64,000 nt of DNA, taken from assembly GCA_004431415.1 (NCBI GenBank), contig QPMI01000434.1, positions 342,278 to 406,277 on the forward strand. Reading direction: 5' to 3'. The stretch comes from Cyanophora paradoxa (lineage: Eukaryota; Glaucocystophyceae; Cyanophorales; Cyanophoraceae). Every line of letters starts with the position of its first letter. Position 1 is the first letter of the stretch. The notes below the pieces were generated by a model. The model saw nothing but the letters and a program-made list of their open reading frames with translations. It searched no databases and was not told where the DNA came from. Shown piece by piece: positions 56,017 to 64,000 of the stretch. The position numbers and the translations under genes are program-made.

Positions 56017-56409
56017 TTATGAAATTGGGAACCTTTGCTCTACTTGTAAGTCCCACTTTCGAACTTTCAGCCTTTCTTGTATGAGTTCGTTAATGTCCCG
56101 TGCTATACCCATTGTCTTCGCTTCGGCATTTGAGCCGCATGTAAAGATATCGATCGCTAATAGCCCCCTGTCGCTATAAGAGTGAGCTGTGGCATGCGAC
56201 TCATCTAATAGAAAGCCAATCGCGAAACCGGGAGGGGAATTAGAGCCGTCAAAAATGCATGTGTGCTGGTGCACGATGCGCATCTTGCGATCTGTTATAT
56301 ATTGCGACAGGTTCGCTGTGATCCACTCGGCGCATGCCTCCGGGGACTCGGTGAACGGGTCGGTTATATAGTCAAGCATGACGTGGTAGCCGCGGTATTT
56401 GGAATCCAT
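56017..56409 (-). CDS. speD: S-adenosylmethionine decarboxylase-like protein (SpeD type)
   Basis: A pyruvoyl enzyme that makes decarboxylated AdoMet for spermidine synthesis; some virus homologues act on other amino acids. The 130-residue frame fits bacterial/phage SpeD length. The region FLLDESHATAHSYSDRGLLA followed by IDIFTCG contains the expected self-cleavage site (Glu-Ser, where the Ser becomes pyruvoyl), the His of HxxxH-type processing, and the Cys of the FTCG motif. The opening MDSKYRGYHVMLDYI is the usual first strand with substrate-recruiting role. No frameshift is seen. It is on the minus strand, convergent with the DUF5710 gene. Substrate cannot be read from the sequence alone. 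Confidence 0.78.
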   Translation of the reverse strand: MDSKYRGYHVMLDYITDPFTESPEACAEWITANLSQYITDRKMRIVHQHTCIFDGSNSPPGFAIGFLLDESHATAHSYSDRGLLAIDIFTCGSNAEAKTMGIARDINELIQERLKVRKWDLQVEQRFPIS

Positions 56410-56864
56410 TATTATTTAAGTCGATATTTTTGTGAGCTATGAGCTGTGTGTGCTTTTGTAGCCGCCAAATCGCGCCCTTTGCGAATCCGACCGCGCCGCT
56501 TTGTAACAGTGTAGAACTACTCTATACCCACACGGATGCAAAGTATGACTAGTGGAGCCTCATGGGAACGCGCGCCGGCGCTCAGAATGTAGCGGACACC
56601 TCGGTTTTCGGGCACTTGTGCAGAAATCGACGCCGGTCTTTGCTCCACGGTGGGCTAAGCTAGTCAAAGCATAACCATCATGCCCGGAAGCAAGTTATGA
56701 GCACGTAGCAATTGAGAGCGCGCCGAGATCAGCTTCCTGTCCAAAGTTATGCGGGGAAAACGGAAGGGGGGGTCGCCGCCGAGTCGCGATCGCCAACATT
56801 TGACGGCGGCTATTATACTTCTAACTGAGCATTTGAAAGGTATAACAGACCTACTGTAAGGCTT
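56410..56864. other. Spacer of mixed composition
   Basis: No supported gene. It contains GC-richer patches (CGCGCCGGCG near 56571) and separates SpeD from the minisatellite. Confidence 0.45.
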
Positions 56865-57071
56865 AGTTTCGGCGTAATGTCGGCTGACAGGGTGATAGTT
56901 TCGGCGTAATGTCGGCTGACAGGGTGATAGTTTCGGCGTAATGTCGGCTGACAGGGTGATAGTTTCGGCGTAATGTCGGCTGACAGGGTGATAGTTTCGG
57001 CGTAATGTCGGCTGACAGGGTGATAGTTTCGGCGTAATGTCGGCTGACAGGGTGATAGTTTCGGCGTAATG
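56865..57071. repeat. 32-bp minisatellite, six perfect copies plus a partial seventh
   Basis: The 32-bp unit begins AGTTTCGGCGTAATGTCGGC and ends TGACAGGGTGAT. Copies start at 56865, 56897, 56929, 56961, 56993 and 57025, with a truncated one at 57057. All copies look identical, which implies recent expansion or active homogenisation. There are no unique spacers, so this is not a CRISPR array. Its period is not a multiple of three, so the open frames across it are incidental. Confidence 0.95.
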
Positions 57072-57084
57072 AAAAAACGAGAGA

Positions 57085-57640
57085 GAGCCCACCACGGTGG
57101 CCCCACCGGAAACTGCCACCCCCATCCCCTAGCACCTCTCTCGCTGCACCAGTCGTAACGTCTACCCCGCTATCCCTCCGACATCGCTCTATCGTTACGT
57201 CTAGCACCACCCCGAGCAACGTCTACAGTTCTATTACGAAGGTGGAAGCCAAGCAATATCTAATGACTATACAAGGCAGAGCTGACAACTAGAATAGACG
57301 AAGAGGCCGCGCGGTGGTGTCTCTAGCGTTTTTTTCAGAATAGTCTAGACGATATTGCTGTGTACAGAGAAGCGGTGGCCCACCGGGAAACCGCCACCAC
57401 CATCCCCTCACAACCTCTCTCGCGGCCACCGCGGTGGTGTCTCTCGCGTTTTTTTCCGCGTTGATGTCCGATACTATGGGAGACAGACGTTAAGGTGTAA
57501 GCCTAGCAATATCTGACGACTATACAAGGCAGAGGAGACAACAAGAATAGGCGAAGAGGAGCGCTGCCCCCATGAGCGCGGTCTGCAGAGCAACGTGGCA
57601 GAATAGTCTAGACGATATTAATGTGTACAATGAAGCTATC
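57085..57640. repeat. Degenerate direct repeats with a period of about 255-280 bp
   Basis: Segments recur in the same order: GCCACCxCCATCCCCT (57103-57128 and 57393-57412); AAGCAATATCT..GACTATACAAGGCAGAG (57250-57284 and 57504-57538); GCGGTGGTGTCTCTxGCGTTTTTTT (57312 and 57432); AGAATAGTCTAGACGATATT (57337 and 57599). This is a diverged tandem duplication. Confidence 0.8.
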
Positions 57641-57806
57641 AGAGGAAACACGTTTAGGTTAATTTTAGGCGATATAGATGAGTACGATGAAGCTAACAGA
57701 GGAAGCACGTTTAGGTTAATTTTAGGCGAAATGATGAGAACATTGAAGCAACCAGAGGAAAAGCGTTTAGCTCTATCTAGGCGATAATGATGAGTACATT
57801 GAAGCA
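57636..57806. repeat. About 60-bp tandem repeat, three diverged copies
   Basis: Units containing CGTTTAGGTTAATTTTAGGC (copies near 57650 and 57709, weaker near 57765) separated by GATGA..GAAGC. A plus-strand open frame at 57572-57787 (RGNTFRLILGDIDEYDEANR and similar) only reflects the repeats. Confidence 0.8.
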
Positions 57807-57837
57807 CTTCGTGTCCCAAGAGCGCTCTGGTGCGGCC

Positions 57838-58164
57838 TCATTCCACTTGATCGGGTTGCTTCTCCTTTCGGAAACTTGATAGCAAGGACTTTTTTCTTTT
57901 CAGCGGCTTTGGGATATTTGGGGGAGGCCAAGACAATCTTCGGCCTTCAGCATCAAGCCAAGGTACAGGTGAATCAGTTCGAGTAAATGGAGAATTGGAC
58001 CTAGAAGTCCTGGGTGTGTTAATAGGCGAAACCTGAGTTTCTGGGGTGCGAGAGCCTTCTGTGTCTGATATTTCGAGATTAATGGTCGTCTCACAGCAAC
58101 TACAATTCAATTTGCTGGTGACGTTGAGATGGAACATATCCATACATTTTCGAAGCAAATCCAT
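57838..58164 (-). CDS. Small CxxCC-motif protein, copy 2
   Basis: An intact frame of 108 residues (MDLLRKCMDMFHLNVTSKLN) with SCCETTINLEISDTE, homologous to the first 45 residues of the plus-strand protein at 43961. After the conserved head comes a Ser/Thr/Pro-rich linker and a basic end (KPLKRKKSLLSSFRKEKQPD). The head may be a short membrane- or protein-binding helix followed by a Cys pair. Having two diverged copies about 14 kb apart, one per strand, links the two halves of the virus-like region. Function unknown. Confidence 0.55.
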   Translation of the reverse strand: MDLLRKCMDMFHLNVTSKLNCSCCETTINLEISDTEGSRTPETQVSPINTPRTSRSNSPFTRTDSPVPWLDAEGRRLSWPPPNIPKPLKRKKSLLSSFRKEKQPDQVE

Positions 58165-58202
58165 CTATTAATGGAAAAATATAAAAAAACAAAGGAATGC
58201 GG

Positions 58203-59026
58203 CTATGGAGCCGTATCGCTGCCGAATATAGGAAAATACCTGTTTGTCCCCACATATTCTGCATATGTGTTCTGTTTTGCAATAGCATCGGTTCGTTCAG
58301 CGAAGAGAATGCACTTGTAGATTCCGAATTTTGTGGCTCTTACTAAAAACTGGTAATCTTCTAATCCGAAATTTACACCATGATACGCGATCCCGAAATT
58401 ATCATATGGAGTGATCACAACTGAAATATTCGGGGTTCCACCTTCTACTTGACAGAGTGCATAAATATCTGGAGGGATATCAACAATTACCTTATAATGA
58501 TCACCAATTTCAACCAGAGAATCAACTACTGATGTCTGTTCATTTACAACAATGGGGAATATCTTGATTATATAGGGGGCATTCATACCGGGGACATAGG
58601 TGCGAATCCGCGTCAGATTGTCGATCGGGTTTGGCGTGTCGTTCACGAAGAGAGGAGCTCCGATTGTTCCCCCAACTCGAAGACCATCACCAATATATGC
58701 GCCGCCATTTCGACAGTTAATAGCTCCAGAACGAGATTCAAAAGAGTAAGTCGAAAGAGGATCGCCGTAACTGTCTGGATCACCGTAGTGTGAGCTGAAA
58801 TTTGCATTTGTTACTAGCAACTTGGTAGTTTTAACCACACCATTATTTTTATCACATCTGAGTTCCTGCAATCTAAGTTTATGTGTAGATCCGAAGGTGT
58901 TTAATGTCGGTTGTACCTCTGTTGATTGCAGACCTTCCACATCGTCAAAAGTAGCATGTTGTAGAACGTGGTTTGCAGGAGCCGCGAGCGAAAGTTGTGC
59001 CGTAACAATACGCTCATTTCAGCCAT
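58203..59026 (-). CDS. Fibre-like protein 1 (shared N-terminal module; one frameshift)
   Basis: The ATG at 59026 (MAEMS) needs a one-base shift to reach IVTAQLSLAAPANHVLQHAT. The shared module then reads LRLQELRCDKNNGVVKTTKL followed by LVTNANF, and later NGGAYIGDGLRVGGTIGA. The C-terminal 150 residues (IIKIFPIVVNEQTSVVDSLV; ISVVITPYDNFGIAYHGVNF; FGIYKCILFAERTDAIAKQN) are beta-rich and unlike the heads of fibres 3 and 4. It is probably a virion surface or receptor-binding protein, inferred from shared N-termini and array position. Confidence 0.55.
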
Positions 59027-59156
59027 TTTACATTAAAGTGATATATATTTTAAGGTGTTGGATCGTCAATAACATCTGGCTCCTGGTAAAATCCGGTTGT
59101 AAAGATATCAGCAACATTCACACCACGAAGTGCTGAAACAGCAGCTATATCTGTTC

Positions 59157-59901
59157 TCAGTCCATTATCATAGTATTATAAACTCCTACCTCAGTGACAA
59201 ACAAATCATAAGTAAATGTCAAATTGTTATATACACAATATCCCCGACCGAAATGATTTGATGCTTGAACAAAGAATAGGTAATTGTGACCTGGTTGATT
59301 GTTGTTTGCTCTGCACATCGAAAGCATTGCTGTGGGAAGAGGAATATTTCTCCTCACTCGATCAGTTCCTGTTATGGAAACCAACTCCGAGTTTTCGAGG
59401 GTGACAGATGATGCAACATAGAAATGCAGGAAAGGTTGCTGTGCAACAGGTGTATAGAACCGAATTCGTTGTGGATTTTCAACATTTTGTTCAAGAGTAT
59501 CCGGGACATCATTGTATGCAATTGATGAAGAGAGTTGACCTGAAACTCGACAGCCACCACCAATAAATGCGCCTCCTGAACGAATTGTAGCGCGGCAGAA
59601 TTCTTATCGAAATCGAGGGCTTTTAAATCCACACTGTATGCATCAGGTCCTCCATTTGTCGGTTGAAAGAAGTTAGCATTTGTCACAAGTAGTCGAGTGG
59701 TTTTAACTACACCCGAATTCTTATCGGCTCGGAGTTCTTTTACACGAATCATCGAATTTTTATCGAAAGAGTTACCGTTAGAATTTGGTCGCTCTGTGGA
59801 TTCTAAACCGCGGACTTCATCATTTACTTCATGTTGTCGAAAGTGCATCGCTGGTGATCCAAGCGAATAAATGGTAATTGCACACGATTATATTCGCCCA
59901 T
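59157..59901 (-). CDS. Fibre-like protein 2 (shared N-terminal module; frameshifted)
   Basis: Start near 59901 (MGEYNRVQLPFIRL); a shift near 59855 joins HFRQHEVNDEVRGLESTERP. The shared module reads MIRVKELRADKNSGVVKTTR followed by LLVTNANFF, and SGGAFIGGGCRVSGQLSSSI occurs after a second shift near 59600. The C-terminal part (LHFYVASSVTLENSELVSIT; LFFVQASNHFGRGYCVYNNL) resembles that of fibre 1 in layout (final strand plus GVYNTMI), so these two may share a head type. Confidence 0.5.
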
Positions 59902-59937
59902 TGCTTCTTTTACTAGAAGGAAAGAAAAAAATAATGT

Positions 59938-60204
59938 TCATTGTTCTTCTGTGACAATATTATACTCGATCGCTTTTTTCACAGTCCCCCTTTGGAATGC
60001 CTGTAAAACAATAGCTTCCTTTGAGGTTGGTATCTGAAAGCCTGTTGATATACATGAATGGATCTCTTTCTGAACAATCTCATCAATTGCAATTCTTGCC
60101 CTGTTGTGGGCAGCATTATCAATCCAATCCTGAACAGATGCAGCGCAATATTCCATTCCCAACTTTTCGGTATCAGTTAGAACTACTTGGTAAATATTTG
60201 ACAT
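59938..60204 (-). CDS. Small virion-associated-like protein
   Basis: An intact frame of 88 residues (MSNIYQVVLTDTEKLGMEYC). The central CAASVQDWIDNAAHNRARIA with IDEIVQKEI, and the SKEAIVLQAF stretch, match a small protein pattern common beside tail-fibre genes of phages and large viruses. The protein is predicted to be helical. Its role is not known. Its position between fibre genes suits a structural or fibre-assembly part. Confidence 0.5.
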   Translation of the reverse strand: MSNIYQVVLTDTEKLGMEYCAASVQDWIDNAAHNRARIAIDEIVQKEIHSCISTGFQIPTSKEAIVLQAFQRGTVKKAIEYNIVTEEQ

Positions 60205-60225
60205 TCTTACTCTATCAAAAGAAAA

Positions 60226-61242
60226 TTATGTAATACTTATCAACTCTCCACAAAAGGTAGTTCCAGAGGAATATGTCCCCTGGTTTGTTGTCCAAATAGT
60301 TACATATTCGTTGGCTGCAAGATTGAGAATGCAGGACATTTGAAGAGGTCTGACTATTAATGTGCCTGTGCTGGAAGCAGAAAGAGAAATGCCCCCAGGA
60401 TCGGCATCATTCAATTTGAAGAAAAGCTGAATTGGGTATTGTGTTGTTGAGTTGGTAAAAACTGAGAATCGATAATGTCCAGCAACAGGAGCTGTAAATC
60501 TTCCTGATGATCCAGTGAAGGATCCTGTTACATTAACAAGATTGGTTGCCCAATTAATGAGAGCGTCGAAGAAGTTGCAGTGTGATTATATCCCAATCGG
60601 AAGCAGAACCTTGTTGGGAGCTGTTCTTTAAATAACACCCTGTATTAATTGTTAATGAATTGGCTTCAAGTGTTGCGATGGTATTGCTATTTCGCTTCAA
60701 CACAAGATTAACATTTGCCCCTGTATCATTTCAGGAGTAACTAATCTTGTTGTTGCAGTAATGGTGGGTTGAGAGTTGTTGCTACTGAGACTCCACCATT
60801 TGCTGTAACCATTCCTGTAAAAGTGGTTGTCCCTGTCACAGCAAGTTGAGTTGCTGTAAGAGTCCCATCAACACTTGCCCATCTCCAATGTAGGCTCCTC
60901 CACTTCTTACTACAAGAGCAGAGTTATTAATGGTGTTGTCAAAAGTAGTAATTTTGGTGTTGGTGAACCCTCCCACATCATCATAATTGCTGAATCTGAT
61001 ACAATCGATCCCGATTGGACTTGGTTCTTATTTGACACAATTAAACCAGTGGTTCTCACCTTTCCATTATTGCGATCACATCGTACCTCTTTGCATCTGA
61101 TCACAGAATTTTGAGAAAATGAATCAGCTCCTGTGGATTCTGTGCAAATAAACCCAGGGGTTGCATCTGTCACTGTGTGGTTGAGTTGATGCAATTTTGG
61201 GGCTGCATAACAGAAAACAGGAACAGCAATCTGTGTAGACAT
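60226..61242 (-). pseudogene. Fibre-like protein 3 with C1q-like head (frameshifted)
   Basis: ATG at 61242 (MSTQIAVPVFCYAAPKLHQL). The shared module is clear: VIRCKEVRCDRNNGKVRTTG followed by LIVSNKNQVQSGSI. Later pieces in other frames include a SGGAYIGDG-like block (near 60900) and a C-terminal C1q-like head: FTAPVAGHYRFS-type strands (near 60490) and MSCILNLAANEYVTIWTTNQ with TTFCGELISIT at the end (60226). Multiple one-base shifts break the gene between 60980 and 60420. Its layout is the same as fibre 4. Confidence 0.55.
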
Positions 61243-61264
61243 TCTTTACTTTAAAGTAACAATA

Positions 61265-62335
61265 TTATGTGGCGCTAATCAGCATTCCTCCAAAGTGCGA
61301 TCGATTGGTGTATACGATTGCAGCAGTGGAATTATTGTATATTCGTATCCAATCATTTGCAGCAAGGTTGATGATGCATTCATATGATATAGGTAATAGT
61401 GACATTGAGGAAGCAAAAGTTGCTCTTGCCTCATATTCTGATGTTGTTCCATTTTTTCGAAGATTCAGAACAATCTCAGATGCAGTAGTGGTTGAGATTA
61501 TCACTTGGAAACAGAAGTAATAATTTCCTGCAACAGGAGCCGTAAAATTCCCTAATGTTGAACCATTGAAGTTGTTTCCATGGTTGATAAGAACTCCTGA
61601 AAATAGAATATTTGTTCCAGTTGCTCTTGAAACTGTTGATTCTGCTGCATTTGGAGCCATAACAGAAGCCATAAAACGAGGGCAACCATTTCGTTTCAGA
61701 TAGCTACCTGATGAAAATACGATTGCCTCTCTATTTGATGGTGTTGTTTGAATATTTTGTAATGTCACAATTGCGCTTCCATTTCGTTTGTAAATAAAGT
61801 TGGTATCTGCAATTGTGTCACTCTCAGGAGTTGTTAATCTTGTTGACAGTGTGAGAGTTCCATACTGAATACTTCCTGATAGACCACCATTTAAGTTCAT
61901 CAACCCTGAAAATGAACTTGTCCCACTCACATTCAATTGATTTGCTGTAACAGTCCCCACCACAATTGCTCCATCACCAATGTAGGCTCCTCCACTTTTA
62001 ACTACAAGAGCAGAAGTATTACTTGTGTTACCAAAAGTAACTATCTGAGCTGTGGTGAACCCACCCACATTATCATATATTGCTGAATCGGGAACAACTT
62101 GACCGGCTTGAACCTGATTTTTATTCGAGATTATAATACCTGTGGTTCTTATCTTGCCTCCATTTCGATCACATCTAATCTCTTTAACTCTGAGTATATT
62201 ATTCTCTGTGAAAGAGGTATTGCTTGAAGTTTCAGTGCAAATATTTCCGGGTGTAGAGTCGACTACTTCATGAGAGGTGCTATGGAGTGATTTGGCTGCA
62301 AGTTCATAGTTTGGGATTTCTAATAGAGAGGTCAT
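61265..62335 (-). CDS. Fibre-like protein 4 with C1q-like head (intact)
   Basis: ATG at 62335 (MTSLLEIPNYELAAKSLHST), preferred over an upstream start at 62371 because ATTATAAAG precedes it. The shared module reads ILRVKEIRCDRNGGKIRTTG and IIISNKNQVQAGQV, then SGGAYIGDGAIVVGTVTANQ. A beta-rich shaft follows (LNGGLSGSIQYGTLTLSTRL). The last 140 residues form a C1q/TNF-like head: GNFTAPVAGNYYFCFQVIIS, a core strand pair, LAANDWIRIYNNST and the final FGGMLIS. C1q heads trimerise and bind ligands, so this is a good candidate for a receptor-binding fibre. It is the best-preserved member of the family. Confidence 0.65.
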   Translation of the reverse strand: MTSLLEIPNYELAAKSLHSTSHEVVDSTPGNICTETSSNTSFTENNILRVKEIRCDRNGGKIRTTGIIISNKNQVQAGQVVPDSAIYDNVGGFTTAQIVTFGNTSNTSALVVKSGGAYIGDGAIVVGTVTANQLNVSGTSSFSGLMNLNGGLSGSIQYGTLTLSTRLTTPESDTIADTNFIYKRNGSAIVTLQNIQTTPSNREAIVFSSGSYLKRNGCPRFMASVMAPNAAESTVSRATGTNILFSGVLINHGNNFNGSTLGNFTAPVAGNYYFCFQVIISTTTASEIVLNLRKNGTTSEYEARATFASSMSLLPISYECIINLAANDWIRIYNNSTAAIVYTNRSHFGGMLISAT

Positions 62336-62354
62336 CTTTATAATTACAAGATAG

Positions 62355-64000
62355 TTAAATTGCGACAGCAATGTAATGGATTGTTACAGTAATGCCTGGT
62401 CTGTCAAAAGAACTTAATGGAACTATGTCAAGCTCACAAGTGAAATAGCTACTGTAAACTTGTTTAAGCCTAACATACATTCGGTAGTAGTAGGCTGTCT
62501 CATTGTGTTGTATACCGGTTGTTACAATAGGAGGGTTAGCAAAGCTGCTGTTGAAATTAATAGTGAGGTTAAACCTATGGTCAGGGTTTGCCCAAAGATA
62601 AGGAGTAGTGTAAACATACGTTCCTGCTTGAATTTTCCCATTAAAATATGCATTAAGTTGACTGGTAAGATCTGCTTCTGTTAAACATCTACTAATAGTA
62701 GCATTATTGGAAGGGTTCATAGCATAGAAATTTCTTGCATAAGCATTTCCACGAACAAGTAAGGTTTTATCATAATAATTCTGCGAATTGTGGAAGAACC
62801 ATGTTTCATCAAACATAGGTCCTGCTGGTTCTACTATCTGACCCGATCCTACATACATTGTGTTGTTGGCTCTAATAGTGGTTGCTGTAAAGGGATCAAG
62901 AGTTGGTCTATTGGTCAGGTCATTGTAGTTGCCCGAGAAAATCGCTGGTTTGTTATAAATATCTGTATTCCAATCATGAGTGTGTGCAAAATCTGTAATC
63001 TCTGCCTTTGTGTGATTGTGGGCAAAATCTGTAATCTCAGCCTTTGTGTGATTGTGTGCAAAATCTGTAATCTCTGATTTTACATGATTGTGAGCAAAAT
63101 TCGTAATATCTGCTCGGTGTGAAAGTGTGCAAAATCTGTAATTTGCGATTTTGTGTGAGTATGTGCGAAATCTATGATTTCTGCCTTTGTGTGGGTGTGT
63201 GATCTATTATTAAGGTCGAGGAAGCTACCGGAAAATGCAACAGGGTGTAGATTTGCTGGGGTGGGTTTGTTTATGAGATCATTATAATCTCCTGTGAATG
63301 AAATAGTTTTTAGTTCACCCCTTCCTACATAATCAGAAGGTAAATCAATTTTCATAGGCATAATAGCAGGATCAATAGGAATCTCGTACTCAGCTCCTGG
63401 GTGAACCACAGGGAAGGTTTGATTACTTTCAGTGTGAACAAAAAAGTTGTCAGCAGTCACTGTTCCGTCAATAGTTCCTCCTGTCAAGGGCAGGTAATTC
63501 CCTGTCACAGCTAGACCTGCAATAACTATAGCAAGCTCTGTTTCATCTACATAGTTTTGGGCTTGAAGGTAATCCTCTGTTACCACTCTTGATATGGTCT
63601 CATTGTGAATATTCTTTGCTGCTGCCCTCTGATTGATTTCTAAGACACCTTCACCCACTCCACCATTATAATTCGTTTTTATCCATGATATCTCGCATCT
63701 CTTGTAATCATCTCGATTTCCAATTAGGGCATTTGGTAACAGTCTTTCTCTGGTAAAGATTAATTTGGGTCTTGAACTATCTAAGTCACTCACATCAGTA
63801 ACATTAATTTGAATTGCTGCATCTTTGTCATCATAGTTTGCTGGATCAGATGGAAGCGATAATATTAAACTATCTGTCATCGGGATGTCATCAGCATAGT
63901 AACTGGTAAGATAGATACCTGGGTTGGTGTCCATCAAACCGAAATTTCCGCCTGCTGCGACAATCTGCATCCGTGTAGGAGGTCTGATGTATAGCTCACC
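62355..64000 (-). CDS. Large fibre protein with His-rich shaft repeats and H-lectin-like tip (partial, one frameshift)
   Basis: The start lies beyond the right edge. The visible N-terminal part (DTNPGIYLTSYYADDIPMTD; PLTGGTIDGTVTADNFFVHT) has shaft-like phage-fibre phrases (GDYNDLINKPT). A run of units of the form HTHTKAEIIDFAH / HNHTKAEITDFAH, about six to seven copies, follows (63200-62960). Such His repeats bind metal along the axis of trimeric phage fibres. A shift near 63110 separates it from the rest, which includes YNDLTNRPTLDPF, MYVGSGQIVEPAGPMFDETW and a C-terminal domain INFNSSFANPPIVTTGIQ..RMYVRL like H-type lectins, ending at 62355. It is the likely main attachment fibre. Confidence 0.6.

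Larger units (their letters stand above)
36610..64000. mobile_element. Endogenous polinton-like virus or relative (right end outside the window)
   Basis: From about 36610 the base composition shifts from GC-rich to about half or less GC. Intron-bearing host genes stop and compact viral genes begin. The hallmark set is present: double-jelly-roll capsid protein, two penton-like proteins, A32/FtsK-type packaging ATPase, family-B polymerase, SF1 helicase and rve integrase. This set is typical of polinton-like viruses and virophage-like elements that integrate in protist genomes. Accessory genes include patatin, SpeD, DUF5710 and a fibre array. A GC-rich LINE fragment is inserted within it. No terminal inverted repeat could be identified by eye, and the right terminus is not seen. 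A separate second element from about 57.8 kb cannot be excluded. Confidence 0.8.

Noticed and set aside
56865-57071. CRISPR array
   Set aside because: The 32-bp units follow each other without unique spacers, and no cas genes are near; it is a minisatellite.
57572-57787. A 71-codon plus-strand open frame with internal repeats
   Set aside because: Its repeats follow the 60-bp DNA repeat and there is no sign of selection at protein level.
1-64000. tRNA and rRNA genes
   Set aside because: No cloverleaf or rRNA segment was recognised by eye. A tRNAscan-SE and Infernal run would be needed to exclude them.

Overview
The window is a piece of the nuclear genome of a GC-rich unicellular eukaryote, most likely an alga or another protist, into which a virus-like element of much lower GC has been inserted. 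Host genes in the first 36.6 kb are split by short GT..AG introns, mostly about 45-150 nt with GTGCGC-like donors and CGCAG-like acceptors. They use strongly GC-ending codons. The species cannot be named from the sequence alone.

Host part (1-36.6 kb): a PPP-family phosphatase of the kelch-phosphatase (PPKL/BSU1-like) type; a cyclin T/K-like P-TEFb cyclin (-); NPL4, a Cdc48/p97 cofactor (-); a spliced C-terminal remnant of a Fanzor/TnpB-type nuclease (-); an unidentified gene; methylmalonate-semialdehyde dehydrogenase (-); a VPS10/sortilin-type receptor; a probable ubiquitin-like protein (-); COG complex subunit 2; a NUFIP/Rsa1-like snoRNP assembly factor (-); an AAAP/SLC32-36-38-type amino acid transporter; a second Fanzor-like C-terminal remnant; RNA polymerase III subunit RPC2; and an unidentified basic/proline-rich protein. 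At 36.3-36.6 kb the acidic C-terminal end of a minus-strand host gene is cut off by foreign DNA.

Virus-like part (about 36.6 kb to the right edge): the gene content is that of a polinton-like virus or a relative. It has a patatin-discoidin protein, two penton/minor-capsid-like proteins, a double-jelly-roll major capsid protein, a zinc-ribbon/PD-(D/E)XK nuclease, an A32/FtsK-type packaging ATPase, a coiled-coil protein, an AT-hook protein, a family-B DNA polymerase fused to an SF1 helicase and an HNH-like tail, an rve integrase, a DUF5710-like protein and an S-adenosylmethionine decarboxylase-like protein. A GC-rich LINE fragment (RT, RNase H, Zn knuckle) sits inside it (about 44.9-49.8 kb), flanked by an 18-bp exact direct repeat.

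A repeat-rich stretch (56.4-57.8 kb) separates this module from a still more AT-rich, minus-strand array of fibre-like proteins (57.8-64 kb). These share an N-terminal module and carry different C-terminal heads (C1q-like, H-lectin-like, others). The array runs off the window, so the element's right end is not seen. Many virus-like genes are broken by one-base shifts, mostly apparent single-base losses and often at short homopolymers. This may be decay after integration or uncorrected long-read error.
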